Shown: positions 9,012 through 17,777, counted from the stretch's first letter. The stretch: DNA of 64,000 nucleotides from Panacibacter microcysteis (GCF_015831355.1 NZ_JADWYR010000002.1:248001-312000); one strand, 5' to 3'. A program made the numbers and translations. The notes: generated from the sequence alone by a model not told the origin.

Positions 9012-10710
9012 ATAGTTCTTTTCCCGGTATAGCTTCTATCAATTGCCTGGTATAAAGCGTTTGCGGATGTTTAAAAAGAGATTCGGCCTCACCCGTTTCT
9101 TCGATAATCCCTTTACGCATTACCATTATCCTGTCGCTGATATATTGCACGACTGAAAGATCATGAGATATGAATAATGCTGTAAAGCCAAACGTCGCTT
9201 TTAATTCATTTAGCAGGTTTAGCACCTGTGCCTGAACACTTACATCCAGTGCTGCAACACTTTCATCGCATACCAAAAAAGAAGGCTCCAGGGCCAGCGC
9301 CCTTGCAATAACGATACGCTGCCGCTGACCACCGCTAAATTCATGCGGGTACCTGTTATAATGGGCCGCACTTAAATTCACTTTCTCCAGCAGCTCTATT
9401 ACGCGTTCTTTTCTTTTTCGGGCATCCTTTTCAATGTTATGTACCAGCAAAGGTTCTGCAATGGCCTCCCCGATTTTTTTCCTTGGGTTCAAAGATGAAT
9501 AAGGGTCCTGGAAAATGATCTGTACCTGTTTTCGCCATGCTTTTAATTCGGTTGCGTTATAAGCGGTGATGTCTTTTTCTTCAAAAAATATGTTCCCCCC
9601 GTCAACAGGTATTAAGCCCAATAAAGCCCTGCCAAGTGTTGTTTTCCCACAGCCTGATTCGCCCACCAGGCCCAGCGTTTCACCTTTGTAAATATCAAAA
9701 CGCACATTATTAACCGCCTTGTTATATGCTGTAACCCTCCCAAAAAAGTTTTTTTGTGCCGGGTAAAGTACTGAAACGTTTTGTATGCTGACCAACCGTT
9801 GCGGCACCGCAACAGTTACATCTGGCACAGGTAAAATAACATGTTCTTTTACCACGCCCTGCGGTGATGATAGTGGATTTAAAAAATCATCCACCGTTGG
9901 TAATTTTTCGCCCTTTGTGTGCAAGATGGGTCTGCAGGCAAGGAGAGCCTTCGTGTAAGGATGTGCAGGATGTTGCAATATATTTTTGGTATAGCCACCT
10001 TCCACCACTGCACCTTTGTACATAACTATAATACGGTCTGCAATCTCGTGTACCACGCCAAGGTCGTGACTGATAAAAACTACGCCCATGTTTCTCTGGC
10101 GTTGCAACTCTTTTATCAGCACCAGGATATTCTGCTGCACCCTTACATCAAGCGCTGTAGTGGGCTCATCACAAATGAGTAACTCCGGGTCACAACTGAT
10201 TGCCATGGCAATCATTACACGCTGTTTCTGCCCACCACTTATTTCATGCGGATACTTATTAAAAATTATGGCAGGTTCAGGCAGTTTAACATCTGTAAAT
10301 AACTGCAGCACTTTTGCATGGGCTGCGTTATAGTTCATTTTTTTATGATGTCTCAACACCTCTGCCACCTGTTCCCCGCAGGTTTTTACAGGATTTAGCG
10401 ATGTCATTGGCTCCTGGAAAATCATGGCTATCTTATTGCCTCTTACCTGCGTTAACTCATGTTGGTTTGCAGTAAGCAGGTTATTCTTCCCTTCACCAAA
10501 AATAATCTTCCCTGAAGTATACACTGCGGGTGACGGCAGTAATTGCAAGATGCTGAGGGCCGTAACGGATTTGCCGGAACCCGATTCTCCCACTACTGCT
10601 ACGATCTCTCCCTTGTCAACAGAAAGTGAAACATGTTGCAATGCATGTGTTACTGTTTCGCCTGTAATAAAATCTACCGACAGGTTTTCTATGGTTAGCA
10701 GGTTACTCAT
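9010..10710 (-). CDS. Dipeptide/oligopeptide-type ABC transporter, two fused ATP-binding domains
   Basis: 566 residues with two complete ABC ATPase domains in tandem, the OppD-OppF (YejF-like) fusion. Domain 1: Walker A GESGSGKS, signature ISGGQKQR, Walker B LLICDEPTTALD. Domain 2 (from about residue 300): Walker A GESGCGKTT, signature FSGGQRQR, Walker B LVCDESVAALD. Each domain ends with the oligopeptide-family HPYT/HPQTLYTRQL tail. It should power uptake of peptides or similar solutes through inner-membrane permeases and a binding protein, none of which is encoded next to it. The AMP nucleosidase gene ends 8 bases upstream, so the two are probably co-transcribed. Confidence 0.93.
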   Translation of the reverse strand: MSNLLTIENLSVDFITGETVTHALQHVSLSVDKGEIVAVVGESGSGKSVTALSILQLLPSPAVYTSGKIIFGEGKNNLLTANQHELTQVRGNKIAMIFQEPMTSLNPVKTCGEQVAEVLRHHKKMNYNAAHAKVLQLFTDVKLPEPAIIFNKYPHEISGGQKQRVMIAMAISCDPELLICDEPTTALDVRVQQNILVLIKELQRQRNMGVVFISHDLGVVHEIADRIIVMYKGAVVEGGYTKNILQHPAHPYTKALLACRPILHTKGEKLPTVDDFLNPLSSPQGVVKEHVILPVPDVTVAVPQRLVSIQNVSVLYPAQKNFFGRVTAYNKAVNNVRFDIYKGETLGLVGESGCGKTTLGRALLGLIPVDGGNIFFEEKDITAYNATELKAWRKQVQIIFQDPYSSLNPRKKIGEAIAEPLLVHNIEKDARKRKERVIELLEKVNLSAAHYNRYPHEFSGGQRQRIVIARALALEPSFLVCDESVAALDVSVQAQVLNLLNELKATFGFTALFISHDLSVVQYISDRIMVMRKGIIEETGEAESLFKHPQTLYTRQLIEAIPGKEL

Positions 10711-10718
10711 TCTCGTAG

Positions 10719-11489
10719 TTAAAATCTCAGGTGTCTTACAGTAAGCCCGTTATTGATAAGTTGTTTTAAAGAGTCAATCCCGATTTTCAGGTGTTTTTCT
10801 ACAAACTGAGACGTTACATTCTTGTCGCTTTTTTCCGTTTTTACCCCTTCCGGAATCATTGGCTGGTCGCTGACAAGCAACAGCGCACCTGTCGGAATTT
10901 TGTTGTAAAAGCCCACCGTAAAAATGGTGGCGGTTTCCATATCAATGGCATAAGCTCTTATTTTCTGAAGATAGGTTTTAAACACTTCATCGTGTTCCCA
11001 AACCCGCCTGTTGGTTGTATAAACGGTGCCTGTCCAGTAGTCTACGCCATAATCCCTGATGGTTGTGGAAATTGCTTTCTGCAAAGCAAATGCAGGCATG
11101 GCGGGCACTTCGGGCGGGAAGTAATCATTGGATGTTCCTTCGCCTCTTATGGCCGCGATCGGTAAAATGAGATCGCCGATTTTATTTCTTTTTTTTAGTC
11201 CGCCGCATTTACCCAGGAACAACACAGCCTGTGGTTCTATCGCCTGTAACAGATCCATTACTGTTGCTGCACCAGGGCTGCCCATTCCGAAATTAATGAT
11301 CGTTATACCGTCGGCTGTGGCGCATTGAAATGGCCTGTCTTTCCCTACAACTTTTACATTGTGCCATTGCGCAAACATGTCAACATAATTGCTGAAATTG
11401 GTCAGCAATATGTACTCTCCAAAATTCTTCAGCGATTCGCCGGTATACCTGGGCAGCCAGTTGGTGATTATTTCTTCTTTTGTCTTCAT
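10719..11489 (-). CDS. amn: AMP nucleosidase
   Basis: 256 residues, the short form common in Bacteroidetes that lacks the N-terminal regulatory domain of the enterobacterial enzyme. It belongs to the nucleoside phosphorylase / MTAN-like superfamily: the phosphate and purine pocket is visible as INFGMGSPGAATVMDLL, LFLGKCGGLKKRNKIGDLILP, then AIDMETATIF with the ribose-binding M-E pair, and VSDQPM with the catalytic aspartate. It hydrolyses AMP to adenine and ribose 5-phosphate in the cytoplasm and so takes part in purine salvage and energy-charge control. The start ATG at 11489 begins a 214-base divergent gap. Confidence 0.92.
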   Translation of the reverse strand: MKTKEEIITNWLPRYTGESLKNFGEYILLTNFSNYVDMFAQWHNVKVVGKDRPFQCATADGITIINFGMGSPGAATVMDLLQAIEPQAVLFLGKCGGLKKRNKIGDLILPIAAIRGEGTSNDYFPPEVPAMPAFALQKAISTTIRDYGVDYWTGTVYTTNRRVWEHDEVFKTYLQKIRAYAIDMETATIFTVGFYNKIPTGALLLVSDQPMIPEGVKTEKSDKNVTSQFVEKHLKIGIDSLKQLINNGLTVRHLRF

Positions 11490-11692
11490 ACCTTTTCTTT
11501 TTATGCTGTAAACAGTAGCGTGGCTATTTTAGCTAAGGTGTAAAAATGCGCAATGTATGCAGGTGCGTTCATTAGCTGCTTTGCACTTTATACAGCACCG
11601 GTAACATCATTTTGTAAGGCGTCATTGTTATTATTTGATCTGCAAATACGCAAATAAAAATTCTGTAAATATACAAAATGCCTTTCGTCCGT

Positions 11693-11700
11693 TACATTTG
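11693..11700 (+). promoter_or_regulatory. TAnnTTTG promoter box directly before the start codon
   Basis: TACATTTG ends 3 bases before the ATG at 11704. No clear TTG -33 element is seen at normal spacing. If active, the mRNA would be leaderless or nearly so. Confidence 0.4.
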
Positions 11701-11703
11701 CGC

Positions 11704-12138
11704 ATGCTGCAGGTAAGTTATCCTTTTTTTAATTTCCGGGTAAAGGAAGAGAAAGGTAAGCAGGTCATCTTTGATGAAGTGCGCAAGAAATGGGTGCGAT
11801 TTACACCTGAGGAATGGGTGCGCCAGAACTTCATCCAGTTCCTGCTGCAGGTAAAAAAATATCCTGCCAGCATTATTGCAGTAGAAAAAGAAATCAGACT
11901 GGGAGAGTTGAGAAAACGGTGCGATATTGTTATTTACAACAAACATGTACCATGGATCATTATTGAATGTAAAGAACAGGATGTGCTGCTGTCTGAAACA
12001 GTACTGCAGCAATCATTGAGGTATAACATTACATTACAGGCAGAAATCATCGTCATTACCAACGGGACAGTCTCATTCGGCTTTCAACTGAAAAACGGGC
12101 ATGCACAGGCATTGACGGAACTACCATCGTGGAGTTAA
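11704..12138 (+). CDS. HsdR N-terminal-like (HSDR_N) nuclease-fold protein
   Basis: 144 residues from the ATG at 11704; an upstream in-frame ATG at 11635 adds only unlikely sequence. The protein carries FDEVRKKWVRFTPEEWVRQ, a conserved block of stand-alone HSDR_N family proteins, then a PD-(D/E)XK-like core: IRLGELRKRCDIVIYN (aspartate) and PWIIIECKEQD (E-x-K). It resembles the nuclease domain of type I R subunits without the motor, and is a common single gene in Bacteroidetes with no clear role. It converges on moaE, the stops being only 2 bases apart. Probably not part of the type I system at 41-48 kb. Confidence 0.78.
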   Translation: MLQVSYPFFNFRVKEEKGKQVIFDEVRKKWVRFTPEEWVRQNFIQFLLQVKKYPASIIAVEKEIRLGELRKRCDIVIYNKHVPWIIIECKEQDVLLSETVLQQSLRYNITLQAEIIVITNGTVSFGFQLKNGHAQALTELPSWS

Positions 12139-12140
12139 AA

Positions 12141-12560
12141 CTACGGATGTGCCGCTACCCAAACTTCCCCATCTTCAAAAACTTCTTTTTTCCAGATTGG
12201 TACCGTTTGTTTAAGGGTATCGATAATAAAACGGCAGGCATCAAAAGCAGCGGCCCTGTGTGCGGCTGCCACCGCTATTACAACAGGTACTTCGCCAATC
12301 TGCAAAACGCCCGTACGATGCTGAATAACAAGCTTTTGTATGGGCCATTTGCCAATGGCTTCATCGGCTATCTTTTGCATTTCGCTCAGTGCCATTTTTT
12401 CGTATGCCTCAAATTCAAGACGTACCACTTTTTTGCCTTTGGTGGCATTGCGTACGGTGCCAATAAACACATCAATACCGCCGCATTCAGGCAGCATCAC
12501 GGCGTTTATGCAATACTGTATATCTAAAGGCGTAGCCTGTATAGTTATTTCTGCAATCAT
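12141..12560 (-). CDS. moaE: Molybdopterin synthase catalytic subunit MoaE
   Basis: 139 residues, close to the usual 140-150. Visible family blocks: GGIDVFIGTVRNATKGKKV (the GAxxxFxGxVR-type motif), LEFEAYEKMA, HRTGVLQIGEVPVVIAVAAAHR, and the C-terminal lysine region PIWKKEVFEDGEVW with the catalytic lysine pair. With MoaD it inserts two sulphurs into cyclic pyranopterin monophosphate to make molybdopterin. It lies 15 bases downstream of moaD in the same orientation, so the two subunits form one transcript. Confidence 0.94.
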   Translation of the reverse strand: MIAEITIQATPLDIQYCINAVMLPECGGIDVFIGTVRNATKGKKVVRLEFEAYEKMALSEMQKIADEAIGKWPIQKLVIQHRTGVLQIGEVPVVIAVAAAHRAAAFDACRFIIDTLKQTVPIWKKEVFEDGEVWVAAHP

Positions 12561-12575
12561 TGATGCGTGGTTTTT

Positions 12576-12815
12576 TTACCCGCCACTTACAGGTGGAATA
12601 ACAGCAATTTCATCTTTGCCGGCGAGTATAACTTCATCTTTCGCGTATTCATTATTCACCGCGACCATGTAAGAAGCTATTTGTTTCATTTTTGGAAAGC
12701 TGGCTTCCAGCGCTTGTTTTAGCGCTGCTACAGTAGTACCGGGCATCTCAATGCTGATAACTGATTTTCCAAAAATCTCTTTTACAATGCCAAACGCCAA
12801 TACTTCAACGGTCAT
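12576..12815 (-). CDS. moaD: Molybdopterin synthase sulfur carrier subunit MoaD
   Basis: 79 residues from the ATG at 12815 (MTVEVLAFGIVKEIFG). An upstream start at 12845 would add ten residues without family similarity and would cover the promoter box. The beta-grasp ubiquitin-like fold ends in the diagnostic VIPPVSGG; the terminal Gly-Gly is adenylated and converted to thiocarboxylate, which supplies sulphur to MoaE. The GG is followed directly by the stop. Confidence 0.93.
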   Translation of the reverse strand: MTVEVLAFGIVKEIFGKSVISIEMPGTTVAALKQALEASFPKMKQIASYMVAVNNEYAKDEVILAGKDEIAVIPPVSGG

Positions 12816-12818
12816 AAG

Positions 12819-12826
12819 CAAATGTA
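12819..12826 (-). promoter_or_regulatory. TAnnTTTG promoter box before moaD
   Basis: Read on the minus strand, TACATTTG ends 3 bases before the moaD ATG. A TTTG (plus-strand CAAA at 12843-12846) lies 16 bases upstream, a little closer than the usual spacing. It supports the ATG at 12815 as the start. Confidence 0.45.
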
Positions 12827-12899
12827 TAAAAGATATTTCCTGCAAATGTTATCAGGCATGGAAAGCTTTTCGTTTAAATTTAGCAAACAATCTTTTGGT

Positions 12900-13493
12900 A
12901 TGATCAGTATTATCGTGCTGGCTGCAGGTTTATCTACAAGAATGGGCAGGCAAAATAAATTGTTGCTGCCCTTTGATGGCAGTACAATCATAGAAACAAC
13001 TATCAACAATATCATACATGCGGCAGCAGGAGAAACGATTGTTGTTACAGGTTATGAAGCCGCAGCAGTAACGGCCGTTATAAAGCACCTGCCCGTTACA
13101 ACCGTGTACAATGGTGATTTCGAAAAGGGGATGACAACCAGTATTCAGAAAGGAGTAATGCATGCAGGTGGCAAAGCTTACATGATCTGCTTAAGTGATA
13201 TGTATGCTGTAAGCACCGGCGAATACGTTTTTATGCTGCAACGTTTTGAAGAAATCTATCAAAAAGATAAACAGTGTATTTGTATACCTGTCTACAACGG
13301 GGCAAAAGGAAACCCGGTTATTTTTTCTGCATATTATAAAAAGGCGATACTGCAACATGATGAAATGGAAGGATGCAAAGCAATTGTACAGGTTAACCGG
13401 CAACATGTTTATGCAATTCCCATGCAAACGCCTGCCATATTAAAGGATGTAGATTACCCCGAAGATTACGAAAAAATTGCGCCGGCAAAATAA
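12900..13493 (+). CDS. MobA/MocA-like nucleotidyltransferase
   Basis: 197 residues from the ATG at 12900 (MISIIVLAAGLSTRMGRQNK). The longer in-frame start at 12822 would overlap the moaD promoter. The N-terminal LAAGLSTRMGRQNKLLLPF is the nucleotide-binding signature of MobA-like NTP transferases; MICLSDMYAVS supplies the metal-binding aspartate region and GNPVIFS is the GxPv block typical of MocA / CoxC-type molybdenum cofactor cytidylyltransferases. It probably attaches CMP or GMP to molybdopterin for a molybdo-enzyme, in line with the divergent moaDE pair. The exact nucleotide is not determined. Confidence 0.85.
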   Translation: MISIIVLAAGLSTRMGRQNKLLLPFDGSTIIETTINNIIHAAAGETIVVTGYEAAAVTAVIKHLPVTTVYNGDFEKGMTTSIQKGVMHAGGKAYMICLSDMYAVSTGEYVFMLQRFEEIYQKDKQCICIPVYNGAKGNPVIFSAYYKKAILQHDEMEGCKAIVQVNRQHVYAIPMQTPAILKDVDYPEDYEKIAPAK

Positions 13494-13565
13494 CCAGGTA
13501 AAGCCCGCCGGGCAAGATGTATAATATATAGCACGCTGCTGCACCGTGCTGCATCATGATATAAT

Positions 13566-13596
13566 GTACAAGTGTGCGACGCAACAGGCGATGCCA
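13566..13596 (+). repeat. Intergenic repeat family, copy 4 (class C core)
   Basis: Exact class C core GTACAAGTGTGCGACGCAAC followed by AGGCGATGCCA. The conserved tail with CAGCCGGGTACATCA runs to about 13620. A hairpin AGCACG/CGTGCT (13530-13550) lies just upstream. Confidence 0.9.
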
Positions 13597-13761
13597 CCTG
13601 CAGTACAGCCGGGTACATCATTTCTGCTACAACCTTTAGCGGATGGCATGCAATACGCCACTACTTAACAAACCGTGCTGTTATTTATTAATGTATTCTT
13701 TCGGATATTTGCGGCCTATTTTAAAGCTACCTTTTTGGTGGTTGTACCACAAATTCTTACT

Positions 13762-14754
13762 ATGCGCATCGCAATAAACGGAATGGGGCGAATCGGGAGA
13801 CTATTGTTTCGCAGGCTGGTGAATGATCCTTCTTTTACATTGGTGGCAGTGAATGATGTGATGGATACCGACAACCTCGTGTACCTGCTGAAGTACGACT
13901 CTTTGTTTGGTAAGTTCCACGCAGATATTACACTTGAGCATGGCAGTATTTGTACGGGCAATAAAACGATCAGTGTTTTGCAGCAGGATCATCCGTCAAA
14001 AATATCCTGGAAGCAATTGGATATAGATATTGTACTGGAGTGTTCGGGCAAGTTTACCACCAAAGCCGGTGCCGCGGCGCACCTGGAAGCAGGCGCAAAA
14101 AAAGTATTGCTTTCAACTACCGGCTCTGCTGACATACCACTAATGATCTACGGCTTTAATCATCACCAGTTGAATGAAGCAGTGGATGTATTATCGCCCG
14201 GTGGTTGTATGACCAACTGCGCCACACATATTTTGTATATCCTCAACTCCATCGGTATTGAGTCTGCGCAGATCAACATCCTGCATTCATATACATCGCG
14301 GCAGCAACTGGTAGATACATGGCACAAGCAATTCAGAAGAGGCCGTGCAGCAGCAGAATCCATTATACCGGTTGAAATAGATCTGTCACAATCGCTCGAA
14401 AGATTGTTGCCGCCACTGGCAAACCGCATTGCTGCCGTATCTACAAGGGTGCCTGTAACCAACGGCGCAATGGCCGATTTTACTGTACAATTAAAAGCGC
14501 CGGCCACCAGGCACGAGATCAACCTCTTGTTTGAAACAGCCGCCAATACCGAGTATAAAGGCATTCTTGCCTACAGCACAGACCAGTTGGTTTCTGCAGA
14601 TATTAAAGGCGATACACACTCCTGCGTTATCGATAATACACTAACTTCCGTAATACAAAAACAGGTAAAGCTTATAGCCTGGTTCGACAATGAGTACGGT
14701 TATACCAGCAGAATGATAGACTGGCTGCAGTGCTGGAAAAAATTTATAGATTGA
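13762..14754 (+). CDS. Glyceraldehyde-3-phosphate dehydrogenase family paralogue
   Basis: 330 residues from the ATG at 13762 (MRIAINGMGRIGRLLFRR); upstream in-frame codons from 13675 are not family-like. The Rossmann loop NGMGRIGR is normal and the catalytic cysteine falls exactly at residue 149. Its context, GGCMTNCATH, differs from the usual ASCTTNCLAP. The catalytic histidine region LHSYTSRQQ, the phosphate-site FRRGRAAAESIIP and WFDNEYGYTSRM are kept. It should oxidise glyceraldehyde 3-phosphate to 1,3-bisphosphoglycerate, but the altered loop and missing standard motif suggest a divergent paralogue, perhaps with other aldehyde phosphate or cofactor use. It precedes sugar-acid catabolic genes whose aldolase releases G3P. 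Confidence 0.85.
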   Translation: MRIAINGMGRIGRLLFRRLVNDPSFTLVAVNDVMDTDNLVYLLKYDSLFGKFHADITLEHGSICTGNKTISVLQQDHPSKISWKQLDIDIVLECSGKFTTKAGAAAHLEAGAKKVLLSTTGSADIPLMIYGFNHHQLNEAVDVLSPGGCMTNCATHILYILNSIGIESAQINILHSYTSRQQLVDTWHKQFRRGRAAAESIIPVEIDLSQSLERLLPPLANRIAAVSTRVPVTNGAMADFTVQLKAPATRHEINLLFETAANTEYKGILAYSTDQLVSADIKGDTHSCVIDNTLTSVIQKQVKLIAWFDNEYGYTSRMIDWLQCWKKFID

Positions 14755-14829
14755 TAACAAAGCCTTCGTTTATTGTTGCGCAAATGCTTTACTTTATAAA
14801 GCTTAATAATACAACTAAACGATTGCTTC

Positions 14830-15825
14830 ATGTTTATACTCCAACACTATGCTGCGGCAGTATTGTTCTGCGTTATCACCATGCTTTGCTGGGGCTCATG
14901 GGCCAACACACAAAAACTTGCGGCAGGCACATGGCGTTTTGAATTGTTCTACTGGGACTATGTGATTGGCATCTTACTACTCACTTTATTGTTTGCGTTT
15001 ACCATAGGCAGTACAGGCACTGCCGGCCGAAGTTTTATAGCAGACCTGCAACAGGCCGATAATGCAAACCTGTTCTCTGCCTTTATCGGTGGTGTCGTAT
15101 TCAACGCTGCCAATATACTGTTGGTGGCTGCAATAGCCATCGCCGGTATGTCTGTTGCATTTCCTGTTGGTATTGGCATTGCGCTGGTGCTGGGCGTGGT
15201 TATTAACTATATAGATCAGCCACAAGGCAATCCGGTATTGCTTTTTAGCGGTGTAGCGCTGGTAGCGGCAGCCATTGTTTTAAATGCCGCTGCATACCGT
15301 AAAATGTCTGCAGGTAATAAAGCCACTTCTATAAAAGGGCTTGCCCTTTCTGTTATTGCCGGTTTGCTAATGGGTTTCTTCTACCGCTTTGTTGCCAAAG
15401 CAATGTTCCCTGATTTTGCGGTGCCCGAGCCGGGAAAGCTGAGTCCTTATACCGCAATGGTTTTGTTTGCCATTGGTATACTGGCCAGCAATTTTATATT
15501 CAATACTTACATTATGTACAGGCCATTTACAGGCACACCTGTTTCATATAAAGATTACTTCAAAGGCAGTTCCAGGAATCATTTTACCGGCGTGCTTGGC
15601 GGTATTGTATGGTGTATAGGAATGTCGTTTAGCATCATTGCTGCAGGCAAAGCAGGTGCAGCTATATCTTATGGCCTTGGCCAGGGCGCAACCGTAGTTG
15701 CAGCCATATGGGGCATTTACATATGGAAAGAATTCAGGCATGCACCAAAAGGCACGGCTATGCTGCTCAATATGATGTTGCTACTCTATATCGCCGGACT
15801 TGCACTCATCATTTATGCAAGATAA
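14830..15825 (+). CDS. DMT-superfamily sugar/ureide-type permease
   Basis: 331 residues with about ten hydrophobic helices in the 5+5 arrangement of the drug/metabolite transporter superfamily. The first helix carries CWGSWANTQKL, a pattern of bacterial GRP / ureide-permease-like proteins, and the third to fourth helices NAANILLVAAIAIAG and PVGIGIALVLG are glycine-rich. Probable inner-membrane carrier for a sugar or small polar solute. The neighbouring GAPDH, KDG kinase and KDPG aldolase suggest a sugar-acid related substrate (inference). It starts 75 bases after GAPDH and ends in a small hairpin. Confidence 0.75.
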   Translation: MFILQHYAAAVLFCVITMLCWGSWANTQKLAAGTWRFELFYWDYVIGILLLTLLFAFTIGSTGTAGRSFIADLQQADNANLFSAFIGGVVFNAANILLVAAIAIAGMSVAFPVGIGIALVLGVVINYIDQPQGNPVLLFSGVALVAAAIVLNAAAYRKMSAGNKATSIKGLALSVIAGLLMGFFYRFVAKAMFPDFAVPEPGKLSPYTAMVLFAIGILASNFIFNTYIMYRPFTGTPVSYKDYFKGSSRNHFTGVLGGIVWCIGMSFSIIAAGKAGAAISYGLGQGATVVAAIWGIYIWKEFRHAPKGTAMLLNMMLLLYIAGLALIIYAR

Positions 15826-15848
15826 CGCCTGCGTTAAGTCAATTTTTT
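15823..15848 (+). terminator. Possible terminator overlapping the permease stop codon
   Basis: TAACG/CGTTA stem (15823-15836) includes the TAA stop. After a short AGTCAA spacer comes TTTTTT (15843-15848). Stem is short and the T run is displaced, so this is tentative. Confidence 0.4.
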
Positions 15849-15899
15849 AGTCGTTTCATATTTCATAAGCCGTTACCTTTAATCGGTGCTGAAAGTATA

Positions 15900-15973
15900 T
15901 TGGGCCAGGCAATGGAATAAGCATGAAGCTTCTGTTGCGTCGCACTCTTGTACTGCAAAACATTATGCAGCAG
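15900..15973 (-). repeat. Intergenic repeat family, copy 5 (class B core, long form)
   Basis: Core at 15934-15953 on the minus strand. The flanks match copy 9 over about 74 bases at identical offsets: left flank TTGGGCCAGGC and TAAGCATG, right flank ATGCAGCA. It lies within the 5' extension of the longer KDG-kinase reading frame and so argues for the later start at 16047. Confidence 0.88.
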
Positions 15974-16046
15974 TTCCGGGTGTGTCAGTATATACATATG
16001 CAGCAGCTTGTATGGCAGTCTGCAAATATGGCTACAGTTATTATAT

Positions 16047-17060
16047 ATGAAAAAGGTTTTTTGTTTTGGTGAAATATTACTGCGTATGTCGCCTGCACTG
16101 CAGGGTGTATGGATCAATGATGCAGCTATGCCCGTTTATATGGGTGGTGCAGAACTCAATGTAGCCAATGCACTGGCCAGGTGGAACATTCCTGTGCAGT
16201 ATTGCAGCGCTGCGCCCCGCAATTATCTTACAGAAGAAATGATACAGCACCTGCAACAGCAGGGTATAGACACATCGCCATTTATCTATAGTGGCAGGCG
16301 CGTTGGCGTTTATTTGCTGCCACAGGGTACAGATCTTAAAAATGCAGGTGTTATTTACGATCGTGCAAATTCTTCCTTCAGCGAGTTACAGCCAGGCACC
16401 ATTAACTGGCATGAATTACTGAAGGATGTTTCATGGTTTCATTTTAGCGCAATAAGTCCTGCGCTTAATGCTGATGTTGCTGCTGTATGCAAAGAAGCGC
16501 TGGAAGTGGCAGCAGGAATGAATATTACTGTTTCGGTAGATCTTAATTACCGTGCAAAGCTTTGGCAATATGGTATACAGCCAACAGAGGTAATGCCGCA
16601 GCTCGTGCAGTATTGCAACCTTGTTATGGGTAATATCTGGAGTGCAAACAGTTTGCTGGGCACAAAGCTCGATGAAGCGTTGATCAGCGATAAAAGTAAA
16701 GAGGCTTATTTAGAACATGCAACCATCACTTCAGCTGCCATTATGCGGTTGTTTCCGGGTTGTGCAGCTGTTGCCAACACGTTCCGCTTCGATGCAGGAG
16801 CGGGCATTCATTATTATGCAACGTTAAACGATCAGTATAACCAATACAAGTCGGCTGCTTATAACATCGCTCACGTGGTGGATAAAGTTGGCAGCGGAGA
16901 CTGCTTTATGGCAGGCCTTATTTATGGCAATTGTACCGGCAGCAACCCGCAGGAAACGATAAACTTTGCAGCCGCTGCTGCTACCGGTAAAATGCTGGAA
17001 AAGGGAGACGCTACCAAACAAACTATTGACGCAGTCATTAACAGGATACAATATGATTAA
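16047..17060 (+). CDS. kdgK: 2-dehydro-3-deoxygluconate kinase (PfkB family)
   Basis: 337 residues from the ATG at 16047 (MKKVFCFGEILLRMSP); the longer in-frame ORF from 15948 runs through a repeat copy. PfkB/ribokinase fold: the N-terminal substrate loop PVYMGGAELNVANALARW and the C-terminal ATP/anion-hole motif VDKVGSGDCFMAGL, with the catalytic Asp in GSGD (usual GAGD). KdgK phosphorylates 2-keto-3-deoxygluconate at C6 to KDPG, the common intermediate of hexuronate, alginate and pectin breakdown. The KDPG aldolase start overlaps its stop by 8 bases, which confirms the pathway. Confidence 0.9.
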   Translation: MKKVFCFGEILLRMSPALQGVWINDAAMPVYMGGAELNVANALARWNIPVQYCSAAPRNYLTEEMIQHLQQQGIDTSPFIYSGRRVGVYLLPQGTDLKNAGVIYDRANSSFSELQPGTINWHELLKDVSWFHFSAISPALNADVAAVCKEALEVAAGMNITVSVDLNYRAKLWQYGIQPTEVMPQLVQYCNLVMGNIWSANSLLGTKLDEALISDKSKEAYLEHATITSAAIMRLFPGCAAVANTFRFDAGAGIHYYATLNDQYNQYKSAAYNIAHVVDKVGSGDCFMAGLIYGNCTGSNPQETINFAAAAATGKMLEKGDATKQTIDAVINRIQYD

Positions 17061-17712
17061 CCTGGAAAAAATTTTAAATACCGTAAAAGAACAGGGGGTT
17101 GTTCCGCTGTTCTATCATGATGATATAGCAGTATGTACCGGTGTGATTGATGCTTTGTATAAAGTGGGTATACGAATAGTGGAATTTACAAACAGGGGAG
17201 AGAAAGCGCCGGAGAATTTTAGCAAGCTTGTGCAATTAAGAGAAGAGCGCTGGCCCGGCTTATTACTAAGCGTAGGCACTATAAAAAATGCGCAGCAGGC
17301 AAAGATGTTTATAGATGCGCATACTGACTTTATAATTTGCCCTGGGGTAATACCTGCTGTGGCCGAAACAGCAGCCGCCGCAAATGTAGTTTGGGTACCC
17401 GGTTGTATGACACCAACAGAAATAATGATGGCAGAACAATATGGCGGAAAACTGGTAAAGCTTTTTCCCGGTAATTTGCTCGGGCCTTCATTTGTAAGTG
17501 CTGTTAAAGAATTGTTTCCTGCATTGATGTTTATGCCAACCGGCGGTGTGGAAGTGGATGAGCAGAATATGGGCGCCTGGTTTAAGGCAGGAGTGGTAGC
17601 TGTGGGCCTGGGCAGTAAAGTGATCAGCAAAGATGTGTTGGCCAACAAAGATTATGATACGGTATCTACACTCGCTGCAAAGGCTTTGGCAATTGTTCAA
17701 AAGCTGCGGTAA
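17053..17712 (+). CDS. eda: KDPG/KHG aldolase (2-dehydro-3-deoxyphosphogluconate aldolase)
   Basis: 219 residues, ATG at 17053 overlapping the end of kdgK by 8 bases. A longer in-frame start at 16966 lies inside kdgK. Class I aldolase TIM barrel: VPLFYHDD, VEFTNRGE (substrate carboxylate/glutamate region), SVGTIKN, ICPGVIPAV, and the Schiff-base lysine K136 in KLVKLFPGN, then MPTGGVEVD. It cleaves KDPG to pyruvate and glyceraldehyde 3-phosphate in the cytoplasm. Followed by a 187-base gap that includes repeat copy 6, then the MFS carrier. Confidence 0.93.
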   Translation: MINLEKILNTVKEQGVVPLFYHDDIAVCTGVIDALYKVGIRIVEFTNRGEKAPENFSKLVQLREERWPGLLLSVGTIKNAQQAKMFIDAHTDFIICPGVIPAVAETAAAANVVWVPGCMTPTEIMMAEQYGGKLVKLFPGNLLGPSFVSAVKELFPALMFMPTGGVEVDEQNMGAWFKAGVVAVGLGSKVISKDVLANKDYDTVSTLAAKALAIVQKLR

Positions 17713-17777
17713 AGCCTGCATTGAAGTTGTTAGATTACAGAATGCATGGCCGCATATGCCCAACAGAGAACCACGGC

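Noticed and set aside
11704-12138. HSDR_N protein as a part of the type I restriction system
   Set aside because: It is almost 30 kb away, has no motor domain, and such single genes are common in Bacteroidetes without hsd operons.
13502-13550. Small hairpins (GCCC/GGGC, AGCACG/CGTGCT) as terminator after the nucleotidyltransferase
   Set aside because: No T run follows either stem.
13675-13761. Longer N-terminus for the GAPDH-like protein
   Set aside because: The family begins at the MRIAINGMGRIGR stretch (13762), and this also puts the catalytic cysteine at residue 149.
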